From Tissierellales bacterium (GTDB taxonomy: Bacteria > Bacillota > Clostridia > Tissierellales > Tissierellaceae), in contig JACIXZ010000003.1 in assembly GCA_014360205.1 (NCBI GenBank), positions 119,651 through 183,650 on the forward strand: 64,000 nt of DNA, given 5' to 3'. Numbering within the stretch: position 1 is the first letter of the stretch; every line of letters starts with the position of its first letter. The notes under the pieces are model-generated. The model did not search any database. It worked only from the letters and a program-made list of their open reading frames with translations, and was not told where the DNA came from. The position numbers were made by a program, and so were the translations under genes. This document shows, piece after piece, positions 9,236 to 18,465 of the stretch.

Positions 9236-9961
9236 TTATCTTTTTAAATTATTTGTCATATTATATATTTCATCAGCTGTTTCTACTACCTTACCACTCA
9301 TGGAATAAGCCCTCTGAGTAATTATCATATCTGTCAATGATTTTGTTAAATCTACATTTGATTGTTCCAAATAATACTGCTTTATATTACCAAAATTAAA
9401 TTCATTTTCTAAAGAATTAAATGTTAGCCCATTTTGCAAAAACTTTCCTCCGTCTACTGGAATCAAGGAATCAAGATTTTCAGGATAAAACAGAACTATC
9501 CTGCCTAGTTGTGTTACATTTCCATCGTAATTTTGATAAATATATCCATCATTATTTATCGTTATATCGCCATTTAACCACTCATTCGGTTCTACTGTAT
9601 AATCAATCACAAGTCTATTCCCATCTTTATCTACAACATTGTTTTCACTATCAATCGTAAAGCCTCCGTCACGTGTCAATAAAATCTCTCCATTACTTTC
9701 AACTCCAAAGAATCCATCCCCTTCAATAGCTAAATGGTAAGGACTTTGAGACTCAATAAATATTCCTTGATTGAAATTAACTTTAGATACTAAACTAGCT
9801 GTTCCAGCGCTAATATTATCTGTATTTAAAAGTTCTCTAAAGCTCAACTCTTTCTTCTTAAAACCTATAGTATTTACATTTGATATTTCATCTGCTATTG
9901 AATCCATTTTATACTGATTAGCATTGAGCCCTGTCCTACCAATGTGCAAAGATATGTTCAT
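9236..9961 (-). CDS. flgG: Flagellar rod protein, FlgG (FlhP-like)
   Basis: This 241-residue protein is a distal rod or basal-body rod subunit exported through the flagellar secretion system. The N-terminal signature of rod and hook proteins (IADEISNVNTIGFKKKELSF) is followed by the mid-domain AIEGDGFFGVESNGEILLTRDGGF. The C-terminal assembly helix is EQSNVDLTKSLTDMIITQRAYSMSGKVVETADEI. A GTG at 9970 is possible, but AGGTGG just ahead of the ATG at 9961 decides the start. It immediately follows its paralogue. Assignment as FlgG rather than FlgF rests on order and is less sure than the family. Confidence 0.9.
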   Translation of the reverse strand: MNISLHIGRTGLNANQYKMDSIADEISNVNTIGFKKKELSFRELLNTDNISAGTASLVSKVNFNQGIFIESQSPYHLAIEGDGFFGVESNGEILLTRDGGFTIDSENNVVDKDGNRLVIDYTVEPNEWLNGDITINNDGYIYQNYDGNVTQLGRIVLFYPENLDSLIPVDGGKFLQNGLTFNSLENEFNFGNIKQYYLEQSNVDLTKSLTDMIITQRAYSMSGKVVETADEIYNMTNNLKR

Positions 9962-9970
9962 TTTTACCAC

Positions 9971-10672
9971 CTATACCTTTCCGACTTCATTTACTGCTTT
10001 ATTTAAAGTTTCATCTGCTGCATGCATCAGTTTTTGATTAGCTTCAAATTCCCTTGTTATTTCTATCAGTTTTACCATTTCATCAACTAAATTTACATTG
10101 CTAGCTTCAAGAAATCCTCTTTTCACGTCTGCTTCTATTTGGTTCATAGGTGCTTGTGATGTAAACAGAGTGTCTCCTATGCTTATTAGGGTATTGAAAT
10201 CTTCAGGACTTGAAATTACAAAATTAAAATTTAAGTCATTTATATTTATATATCCATTTTCTCCCAACACTCTATATCCTTCAACTGTGACCAATTCATT
10301 AGCTTCATTTACTCTAAAGTTTCCATTTCTTGTGTAAGCAATTTGTCCATTATTTAATTCTACAGTGAAAAATCCATCTCCATTTATTGCAAAATCTGTG
10401 CTGTTTCCCGTTTCGTAAATTGGAGCACTACTGAAATTTCGATAATATTCATCAACTTGATTTCCGAACACAAATTGTCCTATAGGGTTTCTAACATTTT
10501 TATTAGCTCCTCCGGTATAGTTAATCATTTCTCTAGTTTCCATTGTGCTTTGAACTACTTTTTGAAATTTATACCCAGATGTGTTAGCATTTACAAGATT
10601 AGCACTCGTATTTTCCTGCCTTTTTTGAATTACATTTAAACTTCTATTTATAGTGTAAAGAGATTTAATCAT
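9971..10672 (-). CDS. flgF: Flagellar rod protein, FlgF (FlhO-like)
   Basis: This 233-residue basal-body rod protein has the N-terminal motif NTSANLVNANTSGYKFQK, the core FAINGDGFFTVELNNGQIAYTRNG and the C-terminal EASNVNLVDEMVKLIEITREFEANQ. The start at 10672 follows TTGGAGGAG; a longer frame with an upstream ATG has no ribosome site. The ATG overlaps the stop of the preceding small gene by eight bases, so the two are probably translated in series. With flgG it forms the paired rod genes seen at the end of Firmicute flagellar operons. Confidence 0.9.
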   Translation of the reverse strand: MIKSLYTINRSLNVIQKRQENTSANLVNANTSGYKFQKVVQSTMETREMINYTGGANKNVRNPIGQFVFGNQVDEYYRNFSSAPIYETGNSTDFAINGDGFFTVELNNGQIAYTRNGNFRVNEANELVTVEGYRVLGENGYININDLNFNFVISSPEDFNTLISIGDTLFTSQAPMNQIEADVKRGFLEASNVNLVDEMVKLIEITREFEANQKLMHAADETLNKAVNEVGKV

Positions 10673-10886
10673 TTTGTTCTCCTCCAATCTCATTGCTTGT
10701 TTCAATGGAAACCTTAATTTCTTCAGGATAAATCATTCCAAGTTTTCTCGCGGCAATTTCTATGTCTTTGTCACTCATACGAGCATTGCTTAAATTCATC
10801 ATCAATGCAGCAATCAAAATACCAAATCCTAACGGGATAAATGGATTTATTTTTAATTCTTTGACTCTAAGTATAAATTTTTTAAT
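10665..10886 (-). CDS. small single-pass membrane protein, apparent AUU start
   Basis: A 73-residue frame lies between the SwrB-like gene and flgF. It has a basic N-terminus (KKFILRVKELK), a hydrophobic helix (PFIPLGFGILIAALMMNL) and a soluble C-terminus (MSDKDIEIAARKLGMIYPEE). The strong ribosome site GGGGGAGGT (10893-10901) is followed by three consecutive ATT codons and no ATG, GTG or TTG. The third ATT at 10886 is seven bases from GGAGG. The first ATG inside the frame falls after the membrane helix and lacks a ribosome site. The frame overlaps the upstream gene by 34 bases and flgF by eight, which supports a real, coupled gene. Function unknown; a motility role is inferred from position. 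Confidence 0.65.
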   Translation of the reverse strand: MKKFILRVKELKINPFIPLGFGILIAALMMNLSNARMSDKDIEIAARKLGMIYPEEIKVSIETSNEIGGEQND

Positions 10887-11272
10887 AATAATACCTCCCC
10901 CTTATTCATCCCTAAAAGTCTGCAGGTTTCAGTTAAGTCAATTTCTTCATTTATGAAAGCTTCTATTATCTTAAATTTGTTATCATCTATATCACTAGAC
11001 TGAATTTCAATAGGTTGTTCTTTTACATCATTCAATGTGTTTTGGAAGTATACCTCATCATCATTTGATGATTTTTCTTCTGTGACTGAGTTTTCAAAAC
11101 TAAAGATGATTTCCTCTATCTCATCTAACCTTTTCTCTAAATCCTTAAATCTATCTTCATCAGATGTTCTTTCTTCTTTCTTGTAAACCTGTTGATTATC
11201 AATGCTAATTCTCTCTATGTATATCCCAAATAATATTAAAATGAATGCTATTATAACAAGAAAATTAAACAT
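10853..11272 (-). CDS. SwrB/DUF6115-like membrane protein after sigD
   Basis: This 139-residue protein has an N-terminal membrane helix (FLVIIAFILILFGIYIERIS), an acidic coiled coil (RFKDLEKRLDEIEEIIFSFEN) and a C-terminal helix-turn-helix-like end (EIDLTETCRLLGMNKGEVLLLK). GGAGG at 11279-11283, inside sigD, selects the ATG at 11272 over an upstream in-frame start. In Bacillus subtilis the gene directly after sigD is swrB (ylxL), a one-helix membrane protein that activates the FliP export gate. This gene has the same position and topology, but sequence homology is not something I can show. It may also be the clostridial DUF6115 type. Confidence 0.75.
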   Translation of the reverse strand: MFNFLVIIAFILILFGIYIERISIDNQQVYKKEERTSDEDRFKDLEKRLDEIEEIIFSFENSVTEEKSSNDDEVYFQNTLNDVKEQPIEIQSSDIDDNKFKIIEAFINEEIDLTETCRLLGMNKGEVLLLKNLYLESKN

Positions 11273-11273
11273 C

Positions 11274-11996
11274 CTAATCCTCCATAAAATCATTAATGTA
11301 GCTTTTTAACTTAAGTAATATTTTCCCATGGATTTGAGACACTCTAGCTATAGATATATCCAATATATATGCAATTTCTTTTAAAGTGAGTTCTTCTACA
11401 TAGTATAAATTCAAAATAATTTGTTCTCTCTCATCTAACTTTTCTATTGCAATTTTTAATTTCTCTTTTTTTTCTTTATCAATATATTCATCTTCTGGTG
11501 ATTTAATCTTTTCATCTTTTATAGTATCTAGTAGATTAAACTCCTCACCCTCTTTAGTGTAGAGTGTAGATTCTAAAGATATATTTGCTAAATAATGAAG
11601 GGTTTCATATATTTTATACATATCCTTAGATTCTAAGTTCAACTCTTTCATTATTTCCTGTTCTTTAGGTTCCCTATTTAATTTTCTCTCTAGATTGTCT
11701 TTAACAGAATAATATTCATTTAATTTATACAGTCTATCCCGTGAAACCTTTCCTGATTTTCTGAGTTCGTCAATTATTGCTCCCCTAATCCTGATTGTAG
11801 CATATGCTTCAAATGGAACATTCTTTGATGAATCAAATTTATCTATAGCATCCATCAATCCTATTATTCCAATGCTTACTAGATCTTCATAGTCAAGGGC
11901 ATTATCAAAAATCTCAATTCTTGAAACTATTCTATTTACTAATGGTATATATTTAATTATCAATTCATCTTTTTTGTTGATATAGGTTTGAGACAT
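11274..11996 (-). CDS. sigD: RNA polymerase sigma factor SigD/FliA
   Basis: Sigma-28 directs late flagellar and chemotaxis transcription. The 240 residues contain region 2 (ALDYEDLVSIGIIGLMDAIDKFD, then PFEAYATIRIRGAIIDELRKS), region 3 and region 4 (LTLKEIAYILDISIARVSQIHGKILLKLK). AAAGGGGGAG precedes the ATG. It lies late in unit C, so its level depends on full transcription of the operon. Its antagonist FlgM is encoded in unit B. Two promoters of the sigma-28 type (TAAA-N14-TCCGATWW) at 37685 and 49250 are likely targets. Confidence 0.97.
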   Translation of the reverse strand: MSQTYINKKDELIIKYIPLVNRIVSRIEIFDNALDYEDLVSIGIIGLMDAIDKFDSSKNVPFEAYATIRIRGAIIDELRKSGKVSRDRLYKLNEYYSVKDNLERKLNREPKEQEIMKELNLESKDMYKIYETLHYLANISLESTLYTKEGEEFNLLDTIKDEKIKSPEDEYIDKEKKEKLKIAIEKLDEREQIILNLYYVEELTLKEIAYILDISIARVSQIHGKILLKLKSYINDFMED

Positions 11997-12008
11997 CAGT
12001 CTCCCCCT

Positions 12009-12674
12009 TTAGATCTTATTCTTTCTCATCAAAACAAATACTTTTCGAATAATTTTTTCTCTTGTATTTTCACTTAGGTCAATAAATTCTACTCCATAGG
12101 AATAAAGAGCTTTTTCCTTTACTATATCAACTTCTCTATGGACAATATTTCCCTTAACTACAAATTTTTCACCTTCAAGTTCTAAATATATTAAAATATT
12201 TTCTCTTTCAGAAAGCCTATAATCGGATTTAAATTTTACTCCTCCACCACTGATATCTAACATTATACCTTCTTTTAGATATCCCATTAACCTATCATGT
12301 GAAAATCTATTCAAATCTAAATTCCCTTTTTCTAACAGCATGCTGTGATCAGAAAAATGAATTTCCTTCGTGTAATTCACTCTTGCAAATTGTCTTCTTT
12401 GTACTTTTTCTATATTAGCAATATTGCTAAGAATATAAGTCGGGTATTCCAATTTTTTTCTTTCACTAATAATCGCATCAAAAGCATATGAATTGACTCC
12501 ATTACTAGCTATTCCGTTTACCTTTTCTCCTACATTTATAAGTTTAAAATCTTTACTGTCAGATACACTTGTCACGTAGATCTTATCATCTATTACATCA
12601 TAAATTAATCCTCTAAAAATTTCTCCATTTTGTAGTTTAAGTTCAACACTGGAGTTTACAATTATCGGTATCAT
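12009..12674 (-). CDS. ycgR: PilZ-domain flagellar brake protein (YcgR/YpfA type)
   Basis: This 221-residue cytoplasmic protein probably binds cyclic di-GMP and slows the flagellar motor. The N-terminal YcgR-like domain (residues 1-90) is followed by a PilZ domain with the ligand-binding RxxxR in RRQFAR (93-98) and D-x-S-x-x-G in DISGGG (140-145). A TTG at 12686 is possible but GGGTGA, overlapping the flhG stop, puts the start at the ATG 12674. It lies between flhG and sigD. The same operon has a cyclic-di-GMP riboswitch in its leader, so the second messenger would act on both synthesis and function of the motor. Confidence 0.9.
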   Translation of the reverse strand: MIPIIVNSSVELKLQNGEIFRGLIYDVIDDKIYVTSVSDSKDFKLINVGEKVNGIASNGVNSYAFDAIISERKKLEYPTYILSNIANIEKVQRRQFARVNYTKEIHFSDHSMLLEKGNLDLNRFSHDRLMGYLKEGIMLDISGGGVKFKSDYRLSERENILIYLELEGEKFVVKGNIVHREVDIVKEKALYSYGVEFIDLSENTREKIIRKVFVLMRKNKI

Positions 12675-12678
12675 TTTA

Positions 12679-13545
12679 TCACCCAAAAATTCTATAGATT
12701 TTATTCCTAAGTTCTTTTGCGTTTGAAATATTTTTTATAAAAATATTTTCATCTATTAGTTTAGAACAAATATTCTCTATGCTTTCTGAAGCTAAAGAAT
12801 TTGGATATTTTATAACAAATGGGTTCTGGTCCATTATGGCTTTGTTAACCCTTATATCACTATATATATATCCCGTATTTTCAATGCTTATATCTAAAAA
12901 TGTATTTACTGTCATCAATAATTTGTTAAAAGTATCGTCCCCAGTTGATTTGCTATCAACTTGATTGATTATAACTTTAACTTTATCTTTAATATTGTTA
13001 TTTGATATCACTTTAATCACTCTATATGCATCTGTCAGTGCGGTTGGTTCTGGTGTAGTAATTAGAATTATTTCATCGGAAAGCAATGAAAAAGAAATAG
13101 TCTGTTTTGTCATTCCAGCTCCATTATCAATTATTATGATATCATAATTTTCTAAATGCCTAAGATTTTCCAAAACCCACTTTTGCTTCTCGAAGTTTAA
13201 TTTCTCCATTTCTAGTAATTCAGATCCACCTGAGATTAAATCTACGCCATAAGGGCTTTTAGTTATAATCTCACCTACAGTTTTATTCCCCTTAATTAAG
13301 TCAAAAAGATTAGTTCTAATTGGTATGCCAAGTACGATGTTTGCATTAGTCATACCAACATCTGCATCTATAATTAATACTCTCTTGCCTTTTTGAGTGA
13401 ATTTTATGCCTAAATTTACACTAAAATTAGTCTTTCCTACTCCACCTTTGCCGCTCAGTACAGAATATATTTTGATATTCTTTTTCTCTGTTTCTTTTGA
13501 ATTTTCATCGATTATCTTTCTCAAATTAGAAGCCTGATCTATCAT
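12679..13545 (-). CDS. flhG: MinD-like ATPase FlhG (YlxH)
   Basis: FlhG is a ParA/MinD-family ATPase that sets flagellar number and placement and stimulates the FlhF GTPase. The 288 residues have the deviant Walker A SGKGGVGKTNF near residue 30, switch IIIDNGAGMTKQ and the N-terminal DQASNLRKII stretch typical of the FlhF-activating motif. Its ATGA overlap with flhF and its short overlap with the PilZ gene indicate coupled translation. A C-terminal amphipathic helix is plausible but not obvious. Confidence 0.96.
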   Translation of the reverse strand: MIDQASNLRKIIDENSKETEKKNIKIYSVLSGKGGVGKTNFSVNLGIKFTQKGKRVLIIDADVGMTNANIVLGIPIRTNLFDLIKGNKTVGEIITKSPYGVDLISGGSELLEMEKLNFEKQKWVLENLRHLENYDIIIIDNGAGMTKQTISFSLLSDEIILITTPEPTALTDAYRVIKVISNNNIKDKVKVIINQVDSKSTGDDTFNKLLMTVNTFLDISIENTGYIYSDIRVNKAIMDQNPFVIKYPNSLASESIENICSKLIDENIFIKNISNAKELRNKIYRIFG

Positions 13546-14534
13546 AAGATTAGTTCTCCTTCGCTTAATTCAAAAATACTATCTATATTAGCTTCTCTTA
13601 TATCATTGGGAACGTCTTGTCCGTTGCAAATATACTGTATAGGTTTAGAGGATTTATTTATTATATACCATAGATTTGACAAATCATTAGTTTCATCAAC
13701 CTTAGTAACTATAATTGAATCATAATTAAGATATCTATATTTATTCAAAATGTGGTCTATGGTCATCCTATCTGTAGTCAAACTAATTACGAGATAGGTC
13801 TTATAATCTAATTTACAGTTTTCTATAAATTTATTTACCTCAGATAGTTTTTTGTCATCATTTGGACTCATCCCCAGGGTATCGATTAAAATAATATCAC
13901 AATTCATTAAAGTATTTAATTTATCATTTATCTCTGTAGAGTCATTTACAACCTCAAATGGTACATTTAATATTCTTGCATATGTCCTTAGCTGCTCGAC
14001 AGCTCCGATCCTGTAAGTATCGATTGTTATTAGCCCTACTTTGTTTTTGTTTAAAATAGTTTCTCTAGCTGCTATCTTTGCTATTGTAGTAGTTTTTCCA
14101 ACACCAGTTGGCCCTACCAATATGTTTATTTTAGAAAGTACTTTTTCTTCATTTAAATTCGTGTCTTTAAAAAGTATTTCTAGAAATTGTTTTTTTTCAG
14201 TTATTGTTAAATTTTCAGGAGTTTTATCATGAAGTTCGCAAAAATGTTTTAGCTTCTCTTTAGCAATTTTATCATCTATCTTAAATACAGTTTCGCTTTT
14301 TGGTTTATTAGCATTTATTGTGTTTTCTAAAGTTTTTTTAATATTAGGCTTCTCTAACTCCTTTTCTTCTTCTAATGCAAAAGTTACTTCTATTAATTTC
14401 CTTTTAAAAGGATTGAACTTAGCCCCAACTCTTACATCCCTTTGATCAACTAAAACTGCATCAGGCCCTAATTCATATTTTGCTCTCACAAATGCTTCTT
14501 TCATATCTATTACTGTGTATTTTTTTATAATCAT
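13542..14534 (-). CDS. flhF: Flagellar SRP-like GTPase FlhF
   Basis: FlhF is an SRP-family GTPase that recruits the first flagellar parts to their site. The N-terminal B domain (about 1-100) begins with KKYTVIDMKEAFVRAKYELGPDAVLVDQR. The NG domain has G1 GPTGVGKTTTIAK, ITIDTYRIGAVEQLRTYA, IDTLGMSPND and the VTKVDETND guanine motif. The length of 330 is slightly short for the family because the linker is reduced. It overlaps flhA at one end and flhG at the other by ATGA. Confidence 0.97.
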   Translation of the reverse strand: MIIKKYTVIDMKEAFVRAKYELGPDAVLVDQRDVRVGAKFNPFKRKLIEVTFALEEEKELEKPNIKKTLENTINANKPKSETVFKIDDKIAKEKLKHFCELHDKTPENLTITEKKQFLEILFKDTNLNEEKVLSKINILVGPTGVGKTTTIAKIAARETILNKNKVGLITIDTYRIGAVEQLRTYARILNVPFEVVNDSTEINDKLNTLMNCDIILIDTLGMSPNDDKKLSEVNKFIENCKLDYKTYLVISLTTDRMTIDHILNKYRYLNYDSIIVTKVDETNDLSNLWYIINKSSKPIQYICNGQDVPNDIREANIDSIFELSEGELIL

Positions 14535-16603
14535 ATTTTTTCCACCATTCCCACAGCTTCAATTTCTACTTCATTTGGTATTTCTGTTATTGAAATAACA
14601 GGTATATTAGGAAAATTATAAGATATCAAATTTCTAAAAGCAACTCTAATTTTAGGTGAGGTTAATATTATTGGGTCTATTCCTCTGATTTGAGCCTTTT
14701 CAATAGCTTTATTTAAGTTGTCAAATATTTTGTTAATGACATCAGGTTTCAATATAGGAATTGAGCCGGACATAGTTTTTTGGGTGTTTTCACTTATTAT
14801 TTCCTCAATACTTGGATGTAGAGTTATAACTGGTAATTTTCCCTCGCTATTTAAATAACTCTTGGTTATAGTCCGTTTTAATGCTTGTCTAACTTGTTCT
14901 ATTAACATTTCAGTATCCTTAATCATCGGAGCATTGTCAGCAAGAGTTTCCAAAATAGTTACTAAATCGGTAATAGGTACTTTTTCCTTCAGCAATCCTT
15001 GTAGAACTTTCTGAACTTCCCCTAATGTCATTATATCTGGAATAAGTTCATCTACTACTACATCATATTTTTCTTTTACAGAATCTAACAATTGTTTCAC
15101 TTCTTGTCTTCCTAACAATTCATGACTATGTTCTTTTATTACTTCCTTTAAATGTGTAACTAGTATAGTAGATGGTTCAATAATAGTGTATCCTTCTAAC
15201 TCTGCCTTATCCTTTTGATTTTCATCTATCCAAATCGCATCAATCCCAAATGCAGGCTCTTTTGTTGGTATGCCCTCTAGATTAAACTCTCCAGTGCCAG
15301 GATCTAAAACCAAATATTTGTTTAAATAAATACTACCACTTGCTACAATATTTCCTTTTATTTTTATAACATAATCATTAGGCTGAAGTTGCAAATTGTC
15401 TCTAATTCGTATAGAATTTACAATAATACCAAGTTCATTTGAACACTGCCTTCTAATAGCTGTAATTTGATTAACTAGATTTTCTTCTTTTCCTTCATCC
15501 ACTAAAGGTATCAGTCCATATCCTATTTCAAGGGCTATAGGTTCTACTTGAGATACCCTAAAGTCCTCGTTCTCTTTGCTTTTTTCTACAGCCACCTGGA
15601 TATTTTCCATGTCAGTTGCTATAAGAGCTTGCTCCTTTTCATTTTGTTTAAGCAAATACCCTGCACTTCCAACCAATAGTGAAATCAATAGAAATGGTAT
15701 AGTCGGAAAAGCTGGCACTAATGATATTACCAATAATACAACAGCTGAAACCATTAATACATCTGGAGTTGAAAAAATTTGACTTGTAAGACTTTTACCG
15801 AATGTATTACCATCCTCAGATCTAGTAACCAAAATTCCAGATGATATTGAGATTAACAATGCCGGAATTTGACTAACAAGTCCATCTCCAATTGTTAGTT
15901 TCCCAAATCTATCTAATGCTTCCATAGCAGATATTCCATGTTGTAAAGTAAATATCAATATTCCTCCAACTAAGTTTATAACAGTTATAATGATTCCAGC
16001 TATGGCATCTCCTTTAACGAATTTGCTAGCTCCATCCATTGCCCCATAAAAGTCAGCTTCCCTTTGCAGACTTAACCTTCTTTGTTTGGCTGTTTGTTCA
16101 TCTATAAGCCCAGTATTTAAATCAGCATCAATAGCCATTTGTTTCCCTGGCATAGCATCAAGTGTAAACCTAGCTGAAACTTCAGAAACTCTACTAGCCC
16201 CATTGGTTATAACAACTAACTGAACAATTACAATTATTAAGAATATTACTGCACCTACTATATAATTATTTCCAGTTACGAAATTGCCAAATGCATTGAT
16301 TACATTTCCAGCATTTCCTTCACTTAATATTAATCTAGTTGAAGATATATTTAAAGATAATCTAAACAATGTAGTTATAAGCAACAATGTAGGAAATGTT
16401 GAAAATTCAAGTACATTTTTTGTTGACAATGTAAGTAATAGTATTATTATTCCAATCGTGATGTTTGATACCAATAAAAAGTCCAATAACATTGCTGGCA
16501 TAGGGATAATAATTATGCCAATAATGCCTACAACTAAAAATCCAATAATTGCTTCAGTATATTTGCTAAAAGTATTCAAAACATTATTAAAAAGTTTTGT
16601 CAT
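14531..16603 (-). CDS. flhA: Flagellar export gate protein FlhA
   Basis: FlhA (690 residues) is the large export-gate protein. It has about eight N-terminal membrane helices (1-310), the conserved FHIPEP-type loop region ARFTLDAMPGKQMAIDADLNTG, and a cytoplasmic ring domain (from about 330) that docks chaperone-substrate complexes. SD GAGGG precedes the ATG. It lies 13 bases after flhB. All family landmarks and the full length are present. Confidence 0.98.
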   Translation of the reverse strand: MTKLFNNVLNTFSKYTEAIIGFLVVGIIGIIIIPMPAMLLDFLLVSNITIGIIILLLTLSTKNVLEFSTFPTLLLITTLFRLSLNISSTRLILSEGNAGNVINAFGNFVTGNNYIVGAVIFLIIVIVQLVVITNGASRVSEVSARFTLDAMPGKQMAIDADLNTGLIDEQTAKQRRLSLQREADFYGAMDGASKFVKGDAIAGIIITVINLVGGILIFTLQHGISAMEALDRFGKLTIGDGLVSQIPALLISISSGILVTRSEDGNTFGKSLTSQIFSTPDVLMVSAVVLLVISLVPAFPTIPFLLISLLVGSAGYLLKQNEKEQALIATDMENIQVAVEKSKENEDFRVSQVEPIALEIGYGLIPLVDEGKEENLVNQITAIRRQCSNELGIIVNSIRIRDNLQLQPNDYVIKIKGNIVASGSIYLNKYLVLDPGTGEFNLEGIPTKEPAFGIDAIWIDENQKDKAELEGYTIIEPSTILVTHLKEVIKEHSHELLGRQEVKQLLDSVKEKYDVVVDELIPDIMTLGEVQKVLQGLLKEKVPITDLVTILETLADNAPMIKDTEMLIEQVRQALKRTITKSYLNSEGKLPVITLHPSIEEIISENTQKTMSGSIPILKPDVINKIFDNLNKAIEKAQIRGIDPIILTSPKIRVAFRNLISYNFPNIPVISITEIPNEVEIEAVGMVEKI

Positions 16604-16616
16604 TGTAATCCCTCAA

Positions 16617-17684
16617 TTATATTTTCTTTTTCTTCTTTTTTTCTAGATTATAAACATATGCCAATACCTCAGCTACTAACTTGTACAATTCAACAGGTAT
16701 GTAATCACCAACTTCTGTATCTTTGTATATAGCCCTTGCTAACTCTTTATTTTCAACTATTGGTATCTTGTTTTCCTTGGCCTTTTCTTTGATTTTTTGT
16801 GCCAGAAAATCAACGCCCTTAGCTACTACAATTGGAGCATTGTCTTCTTTATCGTCATATTTTATTGCAACTGCAATATGTGTAGGGTTTGTTATTACTA
16901 CATTTGATTTCTCTATTGAACTCATCATCCTGCTTAGAGCTAACTGCCTTTGCTTTTGGGAACGTGCTTGTTTTATCTGAGGATTTCCTTCAGTTTCTTT
17001 ATATTCGTCTTTTATTTCTTGCATCGTCATCTTTAAGTTCTTTTTGTGATCTCTTTTTTGAAATACAAAGTCAACTATTGCTAATCCCAACATTATAATC
17101 CCGATATTTATTACTAAATCTACCACAAACTGCATTATAAATGGAAATAGCTTCTCTGTGCCTAAATTTCCAGCATTTAATATCTTATTGAACGAATTTG
17201 CTAAGTAGTTATAAGCTAAAAAAGCAACTAAAATCAACTTTACAATATTTTTTGCTAAACTAAATGCAGCCTTTTTGGAAAATATATTTTTAAATCCACT
17301 AATTGGATTTATTCTTTTGAAGTCTGGTTTTAAAGGTGTTGTTGTAAACAACAATCCAGTTTGAAATATATTAACAGCTACTCCAACTAAAAGTCCTATA
17401 GCTAAATAAGGAAGAATCAAAATAAATAAATCTATCAAATTGGGAAAATAAGTTGATAAATTGCTAGTTGTAATTTCTCTACCAAAATCTGCCCTTAAAC
17501 TACTTTGTACATACAATAAACTATTTTTAAATAAACTCATAGCAATGAAACTAGCTGTCATAGCAAATACTATTAAACTCACAGCTGGTGCTAATTCTGA
17601 ACTCCTTGCGACTTGACCTTTCTTTCTAGCATCTTTTAGCCTTTTCGGGGTGGCTTCTTCAGTTTTAGATTCTTTATCTGCCAT
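16617..17684 (-). CDS. flhB: Flagellar export specificity switch FlhB
   Basis: FlhB (355 residues) has an N-terminal basic stretch (EEATPKRLKDARKKGQVARS), four membrane helices and a cytoplasmic domain with the self-cleavage motif NPTH (Asn266). Cleavage there switches export from rod/hook to filament substrates. The C-terminus ends in a lysine-rich tail (NLEKKKKKKI). It sits in the order fliR-flhB-flhA of Firmicutes. Confidence 0.98.
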   Translation of the reverse strand: MADKESKTEEATPKRLKDARKKGQVARSSELAPAVSLIVFAMTASFIAMSLFKNSLLYVQSSLRADFGREITTSNLSTYFPNLIDLFILILPYLAIGLLVGVAVNIFQTGLLFTTTPLKPDFKRINPISGFKNIFSKKAAFSLAKNIVKLILVAFLAYNYLANSFNKILNAGNLGTEKLFPFIMQFVVDLVINIGIIMLGLAIVDFVFQKRDHKKNLKMTMQEIKDEYKETEGNPQIKQARSQKQRQLALSRMMSSIEKSNVVITNPTHIAVAIKYDDKEDNAPIVVAKGVDFLAQKIKEKAKENKIPIVENKELARAIYKDTEVGDYIPVELYKLVAEVLAYVYNLEKKKKKKI

Positions 17685-17698
17685 TTTCTATTCACCTA

Positions 17699-18457
17699 TT
17701 ATCTTCCTATCATATTCATAAACCCATTAAAATAGGAGGGTATTTGATTTATGATCTCACCACTTCTTCCTAATACAAAAGAGATCGAAACTAAGAACAC
17801 TACAAAACTAAGTAGTGATTTTAAAGGCATTCCTAACATAAACACGTTGATTTGAGGAACAGTTCTTGATATTATTCCTAATACTGCGTCAGATACTAGC
17901 AAAACAATTATCATAGGTGCTGCAAAATTTAATGCTGTTTCAAAAACAGCTCCAAATATTTTTATAATAGCTCGAATTTCTAATCCATCAAAAATATAAG
18001 TTCCTAAGGGTATCATGTTGAATGATTGGACAATTCCATTTATCATAAAATGATGCATATCTAATAAAAATAATGCTGCTATTGCTATCCAGTAATAAGC
18101 TTTACCATAGTTTGATACATTGTTGCCAGTAATCGGATCATATACTGTAGCCATAGTAAATCCAGCTTGAAAATCTATTAGCTGTCCAGCCATTTCACAA
18201 GCAGTGAAAACCAAATTTGTTACATATCCCATAGCTAACCCTATAAGAACTTCTTTAACTGAATAAGTGAAAAATACGAACATATTATCTGCTGGCATAA
18301 ATTGGGTTATAGTTGAATATGTAAATACGCTAAGAGCTGCTGATAAAGCTACCTTTACAGTGTTAGGAAGCCCTTTTAATGAAAAAGCTGGGCTTACTAC
18401 AATAAATGAAGTTATCCTTATTAAAATTAAAATTGCTTTCTGTAAGTCTATAACCAT
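17699..18457 (-). CDS. fliR: Flagellar export protein FliR
   Basis: FliR is an integral part of the FliPQR export gate. The 252 residues contain six hydrophobic segments and family motifs such as LIRITSFIVVSPAFSLKGLPNTVKVALS and PQINVFMLGMPLKSLL. TAGGGG precedes the ATG. It follows fliQ by eight bases. Confidence 0.97.
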   Translation of the reverse strand: MVIDLQKAILILIRITSFIVVSPAFSLKGLPNTVKVALSAALSVFTYSTITQFMPADNMFVFFTYSVKEVLIGLAMGYVTNLVFTACEMAGQLIDFQAGFTMATVYDPITGNNVSNYGKAYYWIAIAALFLLDMHHFMINGIVQSFNMIPLGTYIFDGLEIRAIIKIFGAVFETALNFAAPMIIVLLVSDAVLGIISRTVPQINVFMLGMPLKSLLSFVVFLVSISFVLGRSGEIINQIPSYFNGFMNMIGR

Positions 18458-18465
18458 ATTTACCC

